Shown in pieces: positions 47,769 to 59,745 of a DNA stretch of 64,000 bases. Source of the DNA: Epiperipatus broadwayi (Eukaryota > Onychophora > Udeonychophora > Euonychophora > Peripatidae). A program made the translations under genes and the position numbers. The DNA lies in NCBI GenBank assembly GCA_028023455.1, contig JAQFVV010012446.1, positions 7,131,501 through 7,195,500 on the forward strand, read 5' to 3'. Every line of letters begins with the position of its first letter. Position 1 is the stretch's first letter. The notes under the pieces are model-generated. The model saw nothing but the letters and a program-made list of their open reading frames with translations, did no database searches and was not told the origin of the DNA.

Positions 47769-49008
47769 ATTATATGTGCAGGTGTATGTAAGCCTGTACA
47801 GTGTATTAAATTATATAATTTTAGATATTTTTACAAATAAAAAAAAGGCACTTGAAAAATATTTACGATTGAAATATAGGAAATAAAAAAAAAAGTATAC
47901 TACAAATAAAAATAGGGGGAAAAAGTTAATTATGTTTATTGGAATGATAAATTAGTTTGTAATTATAGTCTTACTCACATCTTTATATAAATATTTTATA
48001 CCAAATGTTTATTTATAACTTTGAATGAATATATATATGGTATTGCATAAAGTAAAAATATCAAATTTAATAAGTATATAAATAAAGTATACACCTTTTT
48101 AATTTTACTTTAGAGCAGTTCTTACATATTTCAATATTTACACACACGGTGAAAAATAGTATTTATGCTTATATATTTTGTTCATATTTCCTAAACATAT
48201 ATTCCAATAACTCAAAATAAAGTCAAATAGGAATAATATACTATACAGTATTTCATATTACTACCTGCCTACAAAGACATTATTTAAATAATTCGAGGGT
48301 ATTATTTTAATTTTAGATTATTAAGTATAAATTTTGAAATAAAGTGTTTATAATAAATAACAAGAATAACGTGAAGTATAACTATATAGCGTTCAAATCA
48401 TGACGTCATAGGTAAAGACTAAGTTCGGATTTCGATTGAATGCCTTATATTTTTACAATCATTATCCGTAAATATTTATATATTTTTTAGCGTTTAATAC
48501 TGATTAAGTAATATTTTGCATCAGTTGCAAAAAAAAAAAAGAAAAACTATCTTAAATTTAAAATTCCTAAATTATAAAAAGTCTGTGCTACAAATGTATC
48601 TCCATAGTTTAACCATGACTAATCCATGCATACATTTAATAAGTTAGAATAAAGTGGAGGATGCAGTATAGTAAGACTTTAATAAATTTGTATCAAATAG
48701 ATTAGGAATTTAGACACCATTTCAGAAACGAAAAAACCCCCAGATACGCAATGTATAAAAAAATAATCTCGATACCTAAAATTTGTAAGAAAATATTTTA
48801 TAATCCGATGAAAAGTTAAAAATTATCCAGAATATGCCTTTAGTTATTTTTAAATAAAATAATCAAAAATCTATCTTGCAAAATTTTACTTTCTAACTTA
48901 AAAACGACTTGTAAAGTGTTTGACATTAAATCTATAATAAGAAATAGATTAGTGAAGTAAAACTATCTAGCTATCAAAGTTTAAAACTTCCGGCGGATTG
49001 AAGAGACA
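47769..49008. other. Upstream flank of H3
   Basis: AT-rich, with the distal CRE-like palindrome at 48401 and a GGCGG at 48992. No frame. Confidence 0.45.
48401..48408 (+). promoter_or_regulatory. Second perfect CRE-like palindrome upstream of H3
   Basis: TGACGTCA, identical to the site at 49009-49016, lies about 740 bp upstream of the H3 TATA box. It may be a distal element or coincidence. Confidence 0.35.
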
Positions 49009-49016
49009 TGACGTCA
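49009..49016 (+). promoter_or_regulatory. Perfect CRE/ATF palindrome in the H3 promoter
   Basis: TGACGTCA lies about 130 bp upstream of the TATA box. A second identical site is at 48401-48408. The element binds CREB/ATF-type bZIP proteins in animals; use here is inferred. Confidence 0.55.
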
Positions 49017-49028
49017 TTTAAAAATTAA

Positions 49029-49089
49029 CCAATAAAAATAAGAAAAGTTAAACATTTTATCCAATAAAATTGCTGATTAACAGACCAAT
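49029..49089 (+). promoter_or_regulatory. Three CCAAT boxes of H3
   Basis: CCAAT occurs at 49029-49033, 49061-49065 and 49085-49089, all in the same orientation and within 110 bp upstream of the TATA box. The arrangement suits NF-Y binding. Confidence 0.7.
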
Positions 49090-49107
49090 AGAAATTTTGC
49101 AATCAAG

Positions 49108-49116
49108 TTTTGGCGG
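49108..49116 (+). promoter_or_regulatory. E2F-like site of H3
   Basis: TTTTGGCGG lies 22 bp upstream of the TATA box. It is close to the E2F consensus TTTSSCGC, with G for the last C. A related CCGCCAA occurs between TATA and the initiator at 49153-49159. Confidence 0.45.
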
Positions 49117-49137
49117 TTAACTTAAAATTAGTTGAGC

Positions 49138-49640
<503 letters not shown>

Positions 49641-49669
49641 GTGCATTATAAGTCTTTAAATAACTTAAC

Positions 49670-49685
49670 GGCTCTTTTCAGAGCC
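49670..49685 (+). terminator. Histone mRNA 3' stem-loop of H3
   Basis: GGCTCTTTTCAGAGCC is the canonical 6-bp stem and 4-nt loop. It lies 29 nt after the stop codon and matches the H4 element apart from one base pair of the stem (T-A for C-G). Confidence 0.96.
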
Positions 49686-49689
49686 ACCA

Positions 49690-51910
49690 CATTCTTTTAA
49701 AGTAATTTGGAAAAATCGTCCTTTTACTACTTAAATTAATGTAAAATTCGTTACTTTTAGTATTCTAGATTTTATCTTTAAACTTAGCTTTTAATCCTAT
49801 TGCAATATTTGTTTAATCTAAATTTACTTATTTTGGAAATAGTAAAAGTTGTATTACGAGAGATTTTAAGCTTAATTCTATGGCCTTCTGCAAAATTCAA
49901 TACTTTTTAAATTAAATAAGAATAAAACTACATGAACGCTAGACATTTACATTTTAGCAAATTTGTTTTGTACTTTATGCAATCTCGAAAGATTAGTACC
50001 ATTTGGATAGCTAGACAATAGTTTTTGAGATACTTTTGGAAGTGATTTATAGTTGATAAATTAATAAAGAAATAAATATTCATGGTATTTTTGCAAACAT
50101 TTCGGTGGTGGAAGATTGTGTTTATAGTCTGAATTTCCTTTTAATGAAAGGTGTAAAATAGGCAATGTTTTAAGTTTGCATGATTATTAGAACGTGAAAA
50201 TAGAATTTATAATTTCGGTATTTGGTAGAATGATTAATTCTCTAGTTTAATTGATAGATGACCAGGTAAGGCGCAGTTTGAGGTAAAAACAAACAAATAA
50301 CTTTTTTCAAAAAATTTAAAGAAATTTTTTTTAAAAAAAAGAAAAAAAAATTAAAAAAAATTTAAAATTTAAAAAAAATTGCCTCTAGTTTGTATTTGAG
50401 GTTTTAAACAATTTTTAAGAAAATTAGTGGCAAAAAGGAAAATGTTCAGTTTATTTAGTATTTTAAGTACTTTTTTACAATTTGCGAATATGCTTTTATT
50501 CGACTCCCTAGTTATTTTTATTGTCTGATGTTTTATCTTTTAACCTGTATTGGATAAGTTTTTTCTTAAAACGTACTGTACAAAAAATTATTAATACCAA
50601 TATTACTAGGTGACCAATGTATTTAACAAATATAGACTTAGCAATGATTGGAAAGCGAAGTACGATTATCAGTGGGGCCACGAATTACGCGACTTCGATT
50701 TTATATTAGGACAGCCCCCCCCCCCCCCCGAGCAATGTGTATATTACTTTTTTTTTCAGTTAAAAGACAACCTTCCGAATTTGATTTGCAATATTTTCCA
50801 TAATTATTTCTAGGAATAATGCTAAAATTTTACAAAATTTGAAAACACTTCAAATAGAAAAAAAAAAGTTTTTTAATAAATCACAAGATTAACTTTAGTA
50901 TAAACAATATACACACCTATATTTGAATATTAATAAATAGTAATTTCATAAATAATATATAATTTTAATGTTTTTATGAAAAGGAAGAAAAGTACGGTAA
51001 TTTTTTTCATTCCTTCAATGCAAACACAGTTTAAATATATGTAAATGTGTGTGTGTGTACCCTTCAGTTTTTTATTAATTACGGTTTAAAAAATTGTATA
51101 TACAGTATAAAAAAGTCTTTGTATTATATATATGCGTGTTGGATTTCGATAAATAATACTCTTATCAATGTTCTAGTGTAGTTCGCGGGTGCACAATACC
51201 TTATTAATGTGATCATACATATACAAATTAATTGGTACAAGTTATTCTGAAAGAAAAGTGACTGGGAGAATATTGAGTTTTTTTTTTTGCAAATGAAGGA
51301 AAGTTTAAAAAAAGAAAAGTCAAAACTTGACTGCAGCTAAGCTAATGTTGGAGAATAGACAAGTGGGCAAACTGCTGTATTTGCAAAGTGTAATTACATT
51401 GTGTTTACAGGACATTTGGTTATGTGTAAAGCAATAATGTTTTTAACTAAAGTGTTGGTAAATTGTTTCAGTGGAATAAATAAATACATGTAGTTACGTA
51501 TTAAAAGGTCAGTAATATATGTTTGAACGTGGTATCTTCTGTCAAAAGTGTAAGGAAATATCAATCAATAAATACAATTTCTGGATCAAAAAAAGTGGAT
51601 AAAAGTATTCAATGATATATGAATATACAATCCATGCAGAAAGAATAAAGAAGTTAAGACAAATATTTCCAAAGTAATTAATATAAATCATATAGTTTTA
51701 AACCATGACAATATGTACCATATGATAGCAAAAATATGCCAGTATTTTAATCTAAAATAATATGGAGAGTAAAATTAAAGAAATTGGTACTAGGTTAATT
51801 AACTGCATGCGCATGACTTAACATCATCATATATTTGTTATAACAGGTATCAGATCTACCTAATTATTTATTAAATATATCAAATTTATTAAGCGTAAAC
51901 AGATAATATT
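49690..51910. other. Downstream flank of H3
   Basis: AT-rich with A-runs near 50330 and the C15 tract at 50715. No coding frame is supported. Confidence 0.45.
50715..50729 (+). repeat. C15 homopolymer
   Basis: A run of 15 C, about 1 kb downstream of H3. It creates the poly-Pro stretch of a 67-codon frame that is otherwise unremarkable. Confidence 0.95.
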
Positions 51911-52015
51911 GTAATAACGTGAAAGCTAAAACCTTCAACAGATATCATTATTCCATCTTATTGGCTGTCACGTAAGCATGTTTAAGGCGTATCTGTTGAA
52001 GGTTCACGTTATTAC
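51911..52015. mobile_element. 105-bp hairpin element (MITE-like)
   Basis: The inverted ends start GTAATAACGTGAA and finish TTCACGTTATTAC. Inside them ACCTTCAACAGATA pairs with TATCTGTTGAAGGT. The left arm carries a 7-bp insertion, AGCTAAA, between the two blocks. The loop is about 44 bp. No clear target duplication was seen. Confidence 0.6.
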
Positions 52016-52642
52016 TAATTATTTATTATAAAATTAACAAGACAAGGAACATATTGTTATTTTTTAAAAAAAAAGGTGGCACATTTTTCGTGAACAAGTA
52101 CAGTATAATACTCTATTTAGAAACGCATAGAAAAGCTAGTGTATATTTTTTTAGAGTTAGTCATTTAATGTTTCATATGATGATGTGAGATTTAAAAAAA
52201 AAATAAAAAATTATGCCACAAGTAATTAGGCCATTAAATTTTAGATATTTATGGTAGTTGTAATGTATAATTTGTCTGTAGAGAAAGAAAACTGATTTTT
52301 TTTTTTTTTAATGGATCATAATTGAATAGATTACTAGTTTTAATTCAAAGATTGATATATATTAAGTTCATCAAAAGGCAAGATATTGACTACTGTTCAT
52401 CACATTACAGCCAAAGCCAGGTTTGGGAAAAATGACTATTTGTAGAGATAAAAATTATACATGTAAAACTGGTAGAAAGTTATAAACTTTATAAACAGTT
52501 TAGCTAATCACATAATTACAATATCAATGAGTGGAAACATCATTTAGTTGAAACAAATATGGTAATAATAATGTTTTGTGAAGTTGTTGCTATATTATAT
52601 TTAAAATAGACATATATTTTAAAAGCAAAAGTAGCTGATAAA
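52016..52642. other. No gene seen
   Basis: AT-rich spacer between the hairpin element and the tRNA-like pseudogene. Confidence 0.5.
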
Positions 52643-52714
52643 GTGTTGGTGGCCGAGTGGTTAGCACAGCTATCTTACAAGCAGTTGTCCATGGGTTCGC
52701 TTCCCTGCCTACAC
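52643..52714 (+). tRNA. tRNA-like pseudogene related to 42318-42388
   Basis: It shares GTTGGTGGCC.AG and TTAGCA with the tRNA-Arg-like sequence at 42318-42388. Acceptor GTGTTGG/CCTACAC pairs at 6 of 7 positions. The A-box TGGCCGAGTGG is excellent and the B-box GGTTCGCTTCC imperfect. The anticodon stem is weak, so a working tRNA is unlikely. Confidence 0.45.
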
Positions 52715-52847
52715 TTTAACACACGCACAAAGTCTTACTAATGTGTCATTTTAAAACATAATTTCGAAATTGTGATTGAGACAAATTTTTATTGGAGGTT
52801 CAAATGAATTTAAAGTTGTTAAAATATGACCATTTAATAAAAAAAAT

Positions 52848-53043
52848 CACATGATCATTCTTTATGTATTGGGCGCAGTGCTCTCAGATCCAAGGCTCCT
52901 CACTGATGAAAACCACAAGCTAGAAACTATTCTGGGTGCATTGGATGAATAGGCACTAGATAGATTTAATGCACAAACCTTTCTGCATTCATTGATTACT
53001 TTGACTTGCACTGAGTGGTGCTACTGTATGGAGAGGTTTGTCT
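52848..53043. mobile_element. Family A element, copy A6
   Basis: CACATGATCATTCTTTATG at the left, then the core GATCCAAGGCTCCTCACTGA, then the right arm GGTGCTACTGTATGGAGAG. The left inverted arm is largely deleted. Confidence 0.65.
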
Positions 53044-53407
53044 CTATAATAAAAAAAAATCATAGGGGTAACTAGGAATGTAATTTTTTTTAGAATGATT
53101 TTCCTATATCACTTACAAACAAAAAAATACCACAAAGTGGATAGACAAATTTAATTACAAATGCTTTCTAATTTCAAATAGTTAAATTACTCAGTGATCA
53201 TTAATTATTGGACAATCTATTCATGGGGAAATGTCATGGTCAATAAAGACCTAGTGAAAGCAATAGTCTTAAATTGAATAATGTCATCTAGTGTATTTAA
53301 AATTTCTGAAAGATTAACAGTTAATACTGATGAATTAAATTTTATATTAAAGAAAACCATATATTAAAACAAACAAACAAAATTCCAATAATGAATATTT
53401 CTGGAGT

Positions 53408-53600
53408 ATAATTTTCACTACGTCACTCATGCAAGATAGGGACTGGTTTCTAGCCACTTAACACCTTGCGGAGGGATGTAATCCTAAACATATGACTAAA
53501 GATGTGAAAAAGATCTATGACCCCCAAAATGCACATTTCATGAATCAGCATCACAATCTCACATACATCCTTATCATTGTTCAATATATATATGGTTAGC
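53408..53600 (-). mobile_element. Foldback family B relative, minus strand
   Basis: Reverse-orientation partner of 13183-13400: GATAGGGACTGGTTTCTAGC and GGAGGGATGTAATCC match it in reverse complement. Confidence 0.5.
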
Positions 53601-54493
53601 AAATCGCTGTGTCAAAATATGCTTCTCTCACAAAAATTATATAAAAAGAGATTTGTCTAAATAATTTGTACAAAAATTCACTGTTATAATAAAATGTTTG
53701 CCCAAACTTCACATCAGGGTTCTGTGTTGATAGTTGCTTTGGTGGTCAAATTGAAAACAAAATTAATCTATTAGTTATTGCACCTACAAATTTAAACAGT
53801 GTCTTTGGCTAAAATATCTCTTTTTAAAATGTTCTAAATTTATTAAGGCATTACAAATCACAAAATAGAAAACGTAAACTGGTATAACAATCAAATTTTG
53901 TAGCATGAAAGTTTTCACAATAGTTTTGATATAAATCCCTTAATTTTGAACTTTGCACAATACTTCAAAGATGAGCAGCTTTTTAAAAAAAGTTCAAACC
54001 ATGAAAAATAAATAATTGGAAATTTGGAAACATTTTTATTTCTATACATTAGAATTAATAATTCTCAACTTTCTAATATCAAAACTATAATGATATAAGT
54101 ATAATAGCATATTTTTTTCAATTGGAAACAATTTTTTAGTTGGAAATTTGGTAATGACCCATTGCAAATGATTTTAGACTTTGCAGTTAATATTAGCTTT
54201 CATTAAATTGGCGTTTATTTTTTTCACTATCTATGAAAATGTTCTGCAAGCTCAGAATGGAATATATAATTTATATTCTCACATGGCTGGATGTCTAATT
54301 AGAATATAAATATTTATATCAACCCTTTCATGATAGTTTCATGATTCAATAATGAATTAGGACTTTTTCTAAAATGAGACCATAATACCAAATGCTGCTA
54401 TCTTTTGCAGATAGTTTAATTATGTACAATAATCAGAAATTATTCCCAAATCCCAGACAATTTAAAAATAAATAATTTTTTAATATTTGTATT
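53601..54493. other. No gene seen
   Basis: AT-rich. GGAAATTTGG recurs at about 54018 and 54141. No other signal. Confidence 0.45.
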
Positions 54494-54732
54494 GAAACAG
54501 GTAAAACTCCCATATAGTAGTGCCACTCAGTGCAAGCCAGAGTAATCAGTGGATGCCAGAAGTCTTAAACTAGTCTGGGGATATTGGATAAGTAGGCACT
54601 AGATGGGAATTTTATGCACAAGCCTTCTGGCATCCATTGATTACTCTGGCCTCCATTGAGTGGCACTACTGTATGGAGAGTTTTGCCTGTTTTAATAGCA
54701 GTTATGAGCAAGCATAAGAAATGGTGATTAGG
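54494..54732. mobile_element. Family A element, copy A7
   Basis: Both arms are present: AAACAGGTAAAACTCCCATA at the left and GGAGAGTTTTGCCTGTTTTA at the right. The right side continues into the reversed outer motif ending AAGAAATGGTGATTA. The outer motif is missing on the left. Confidence 0.7.
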
Positions 54733-55454
54733 TAATATTGGTCTTGTTAGATAATGTTTGGGTATTGAAATAAAAAAAAAATTCTATGAGTCAGCAGGAA
54801 TATATTAGAAGCTTAGTTGATTGTTTTTTATGTTCCTGTGAACTTTTAACATTTTTCTTAATGAAAAGTAATAATTTTGAGTTATATGTTGTTGCTTATG
54901 CAGCATATTCATAGTTACATTTAGCTTGCCATAATAAAGGCATTCAGATATATATTTAGTATCTGAAAAATACAACAAAATTATAGTCTATCAATACAAT
55001 ATAAACATTTGATATTAAAAAAATAACTCCATGTAATCATGTTTTATTACTTGAATTTCTTTGCTTATGAGAAATTTGTAATGTTACAAGCTAACAATAT
55101 TAATGCCTGTCCGAATCATTTTTCCCATTTAAAAATGCTATTTATAAATAATATAGGGAACGTACCCATATTACATATCTGTAATACAACCTTAGAAAGC
55201 AAAGCCGCACAATTTATGACTTGCTTTATTGACTATTTAAAAATAATTTTTGAATATTACAAAAATTCTCATGCTAATAAAAAAAATTTAACTAAGTTTC
55301 CCTCCAAATAAAATTTATAAAGACTAAACATTCCAAAAGAAAATGTTGGATAACTTTGAACAGAAACTTGTTTTTAAATAATACAAATCTTTCTCTCTCC
55401 ATACTAAAAAACAGTTTATACAAATCTAAATATATAATTATCATCAATTCAACT
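54733..55454. other. No supported gene
   Basis: It contains a 90-codon frame (55039-55311) with HFSHLKMLFINNIGNVPI and five Cys. It has no family resemblance and no promoter signal, and is probably chance. Confidence 0.35.
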
Positions 55455-55800
55455 ATTATTGATCCATTTCAGGATAATCTCTCCAAGTTTAGCTCAGTTT
55501 CCCCCATTTCTAGTCTCTCTTCTCAACACACTAGATAACTTCCTTATTTCATCCATCCATCTCACAGGTGGTCTGTTTTTAGGTCTCTAGGCCACCTCTA
55601 TTTCAGTTTCTTAATTCTCTCAACATATCAGTGATATCTGTTCTCTCCCCTAAATATTTCAGTTTCCATTTTTTATTATTCTTAACATTCATCATTCCGT
55701 AACTTCGTGTGATATGAAGTCTCTGTATTGCTCTTCCAAGTCTCAGATCCATAAGTAAGAATTGGTAATCTAAAATACATATACATTTCCATTTAATACG
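55455..55800 (-). pseudogene. RTE-like LINE C-terminal relic
   Basis: The minus strand shows TYGSETWKSNTETS-like, then LRELRNRGGLET, then KNRPPVRWMDEIRKLSSVLR-like sequence, ending before GATAATAGT-type sequence. Several deletions and stops. Confidence 0.65.
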
Positions 55801-56588
55801 AACATTTCTAACAAAAACACTCCAACCAAAGTTAAGTCTATAAAATTATTATAACTTTATGCACACAGTAATGTAAATTAATGTAGGTCTAATTACTAGA
55901 GCTCGCTGAACTTTATAATTTTTAAGAAAAATTAAAATAGTGTTATACTTGCGGCTCTTTTCTAATTGTGACTTATTCAAATTTTTTATGGCTAAAATTT
56001 TAATTTCTTCATACTTTACATACAGGTTTTTGTATTATAGTTGGCTGACATTAAACTATTGATATAAAATATGTACTCCTATTCAATTGCAAATTTGGGA
56101 CATAATCTTGTGAAATGAATCTTATGTATTGTGACATAGTTTTACTAGATTGTTTAATTTTTCACTATCAACTTTTTATTTTAATGAGTAAACCTTTATT
56201 CTGAAATATATTTCTACAGTTTTTAATTTACTTATAAGAAAAAAACAGCAAATAAACTTTTGCAAATAAAAAAAAAAACAGCAAATAAACTGAAGTAAGT
56301 ATTCAGAACAATAGGTTTGGTCATTTTGCTATTACCAATAAGAATTTATTTTTAATGAAATATTTTTTATTTGAATTCAATTTCTAAAATTTCATTTATA
56401 ATTATTAAATTATAAATATTTTATAATAAACATTTACTATGTACTAAAAAGCTGAAAATAATTATTTTCTTCAGCCACAACTGGAGTATTTATATTTAAT
56501 TTGAAATAAAAGTGTGGTCTTAAAAAAATAATGATTGAATTAATTAATTTCTGGAGACCCTAAACTTTTATTTCAAGTTAAATATAAA
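55801..56588. other. No gene seen
   Basis: AT-rich. An AAAAACAGCAAATAAAC stretch is repeated at about 56242 and 56276 (34-bp period). Confidence 0.45.
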
Positions 56589-56600
56589 TTAAAGCATTTA

Positions 56601-56982
56601 CACACATATTATCGAGGTTATAGCCTCAGTGGATATTACTTACGTAATCAATGTGCGTTTAATAAATTTATAATTACAACTTTAAATTACTTTAATAGAT
56701 TTCTAACTATAAAATCTTTCCATTGACTCGTTGTAAATCGAAAGATTTCGCGAGTATTAATGTGTAATAAGAAATGTGGACTTAATCAATGAAGTATTGA
56801 ATAGCTTCACGCTCGCAGATCTAACCGCTTCAGCTTCACCTATTTAAATAGAAAGTAGGTTGAAGTAAAGAAGAGTTCCCCTCTTTTCTTCCATAGCGTA
56901 AGCTTGTGGTTAAAACACCTGTAGAGGTCCCTACTATTGCATTTTTACACACATATTATCGAGGTTATAGCCTCAGTGGATA
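56601..56982. mobile_element. Retroposon-like element with terminal direct repeats and structured RNA
   Basis: A 382-bp insertion lies between 12-bp duplications, TTAAAGCATTTA (56589-56600, 56983-56994). Its ends are a direct repeat of about 37 bp (56601-56637 and 56948-56984), so it holds 1.1 copies of a 347-bp unit. The unit forms several hairpins: AAATC-GAAA-GATTT with a GNRA loop (56735-56748), enclosed by ACTCG/CGAGT; CTTCACCTA/TAGG-T-TGAAG (56834-56865); and GAGGT-TATA-GCCTC in the terminal repeat. No open frame, no poly(A) and no hammerhead core were found. Class unknown. Confidence 0.6.
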
Positions 56983-56994
56983 TTAAAGCATTTA

Positions 56995-57642
56995 TTATAA
57001 AATATTATATATATTGTAATTGTATATGGAAAAACATATTGTGAACCAATGACATTGAAATATGCGTTTATTTTATCCTATTGTAAACTTTTAGTTAATT
57101 CAAACTTTTGGCTTAACTATTTATTGATCTTGATACTTTAACATGACTTAAATTCATTATTGACAGTAATTCTAATCTATTAACAAAGTTATCTGTCATA
57201 TCTTAATAAAGTTCGGACTTTAAAATAAATAATTGACACGGCCAATATAATCAATGGAAGACAATTATTCTTAACTTTATTTGAAATAAGTTTAAGCTAA
57301 AAAGCCAAGATATGTTTATCAAACGAGAAGAATTATAATGAATTATCTGAAAGCGTAATCTTAAATACAAAATAAAATACAATAGTGTTATTATATAATT
57401 TTAATGAAGAAAAAGGTCAGCCGGATCGATTTCCTCGATACTTTAGAAAAGACTGTTTTCTGTTAATACAAATAAAGTACTTTAGTGTTATAATTATTCA
57501 TCCTGAATTCATCTATCTATTTACTTAGTGTATTTTATTGCTTTGATAAAGAAGGAAATAATACAAGTTTACTTTATGCTTTAATATTAACAAAATAATG
57601 TTTAGCTTATAGGAACTGTTTATTACTTGTTTTTGTCAACCC
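56995..57642. other. No gene seen
   Basis: AT-rich with a CpG patch GGTCAGCCGGATCGATTTCC near 57415. Confidence 0.45.
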
Positions 57643-57657
57643 TACTATACCTACTCT

Positions 57658-58187
57658 TTCTCCCATCCACTCAACAAATAATATATCCCATCGTTCACTT
57701 AAGAATAATCTAACTTTAACTATGAAGATCTTTCATACATCCTATATATTTAATACACAAACTTTGCATTAATTACATACTATACAATTAACTTACCTAT
57801 ATCAACTTGTAAATATTGTTCTAGTCCTCATTACTCTTTGGACCAGGATAATCATTAATCAATGGAATTTCCAATCCTTATACATAGGTTTGACTTACTT
57901 TATATTCCTAACCAATTAAGATCATGACACAATGCCTCAAGGCATTAATATAATCTTTGATTTTATTTGTTTCTTTCATACTTGCATTAATTAACCATCA
58001 TGAGTTTCTTATGCTGCTCTTAAGACTAAATTATTGATCTAATACAACTTTTGATATTTCTATATACATGGCTTGCATACCACATTTATATGTATACATT
58101 GAAACTTTCTTATTGACATAATTTTATCCTATCATTGATTGCTTTTGTATCCACTCTAATGTGTAAATAAAGTTTTAATTTTGAAAG
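57658..58187 (+). mobile_element. Processed retrocopy or retroposon with AATAAA
   Basis: A 530-bp insertion lies between perfect 15-bp duplications, TACTATACCTACTCT (57643-57657, 58188-58202). A poly(A) signal AATAAA (58166-58171) lies 16 nt before the insertion end, as at a natural mRNA cleavage site. There is only a trace of an A tail. No coding frame was found, so it would be a 5'-truncated copy of a 3' UTR or an unclassified retroposon, moved by a LINE-type enzyme. Confidence 0.6.
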
Positions 58188-58589
58188 TACTATACCTACT
58201 CTCACCTCATTTTTCTCTAAATGTTTATTTCAATTGCAGACATTGCTGGCAAAGAATTCCTGCTCTCGACTGTTGTGTGTATATTCATTTTATCTACCAT
58301 AATGAAAGATTGTGTTCTAGTACATTTCATTAAAGAAAATAACAAAAGGATTCATTTTAAATGGGTAAATTAATATAGCATATAATGTTTTACAAATTTG
58401 AAATTATTATTTGTTATAAAATATATTTCTAGTGGTGCACTTATGCGAAACGAATTTAGTAAAAAATATTTAGATAATAGGTTTATTTTAGGAGCTATTA
58501 TTATTATTGAGAGTTCTTATCATAATTTCAGTATAATAGATGCATTGTCATACTCGGGGTAAAAACAGCAATGTTTTGGAAGTCTGTGC

Positions 58590-59005
58590 ATGAATTTAGA
58601 TAGCATATTGAATTTTAATGTCATTATGCAATCATGGTGTGTCAGTTTATACATATTGTTAGACCGAGTAGATGTGCTATTATGCTTATGTATGTGCAAG
58701 TTGATTATTTATTTAGTATCAAATCCATGCCTTATGTGCTGCTTGGAGAGAGGTATCAATTTAGGCATTTTGTGGATATTTTTTATTGCTTTTGTGTTAA
58801 GCCCCTCCATGAAAAAGGCATGGCTTACTGGTTTTCAGCAGTGCCTGCATGTTACCAGATGCCTATTCATGATTTTGTATTGTTAAGCCCTGTCATGAGA
58901 GTTTGGCTTTCTTGTTTCAGCATTGCCAGGTCAAGTTACGGGGTACATATTCATATTTTCTGTAATTCACTTTGCCTAAAACTTAATACTATTGTGTATT
59001 TTTAA
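58590..59005 (+). other. Overlapping short open frames, doubtful
   Basis: Two overlapping frames of 98 and 123 codons exist in different phases. The first is hydrophobic, with a stretch INLGILWIFFIAFVL. The second is Tyr- and Cys-rich. Neither resembles a known family. TTAAGCCC..TCATGA recurs about 90 bp apart, which suggests an old internal duplication. This is probably non-coding. Confidence 0.15.
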
Positions 59006-59745
59006 TATGTGAGAATATTTTAAGGCACGTCCATCTTTTAGATTTTATTAGTTCTACTGCAATTTAAATATATTGTTAGTATTGAGCACATTTATTTCAT
59101 CGCCTCTGATATTAATATAATTGTATCGTTTTAATTATTTTGCATATTTTACTACTTTTACAAAATCTATAAGAAGTATGTTTCCACAGTTTATCAGGCA
59201 TCCTAGTTTCGTTAAGTATTTAATATTATACTAGTGGCCTGTGTATAGGCATATGTGTTATTTTGCTCTGCAAATATAATAGTAAAAGAGATAGTATCAA
59301 AATGTGAAAACTTCTTGGGTAATATAATTGTTTTTATTATAATTTTTGAAAGAATGCTTTAGAAATTGTAAAGTATACTATCATTTCTGTTAGAACATTT
59401 TGTTAAAATAGTTGGAGCATAAAATTATTCTTTCTACCTTCTGCATTATGAAGATACTTGATTTTTGTATATTTGCATTTTTGTTTGCCTAATATATATC
59501 CTATGATAGTCAAGAAGACAGAATATTTAATATATAACATAAATAGTTATTGCGTTTAAGAGTGCCTAAAGTGTATAATATAATAATCATTTTTCTTGTA
59601 TCAAGTACATGTACAAACCCTGAGATAAGATTTACAATTTTTAGAAACTGAATTTAAATAAGAACCTTATATTTTAGCATTTGTAGTTAGATGATATTTG
59701 TGTATAAAAGAACTCCTATTCTCTGGAAAATCCCGTACTTGTGGG
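59006..59745. other. No gene seen
   Basis: AT-rich; no motif was recognised before the tandem duplication. Confidence 0.5.

Noticed and set aside
50610-50813. 67-codon frame with poly-Pro
   Set aside because: The Pro run is the C15 homopolymer; nothing else supports coding.
56601-56982. Spliceosomal snRNA or hammerhead in the 347-nt unit
   Set aside because: Checked against remembered U1, U2, U4, U5, U6, U11 and U12 landmarks and against CTGANGA/GAAA on both strands; no match was found.
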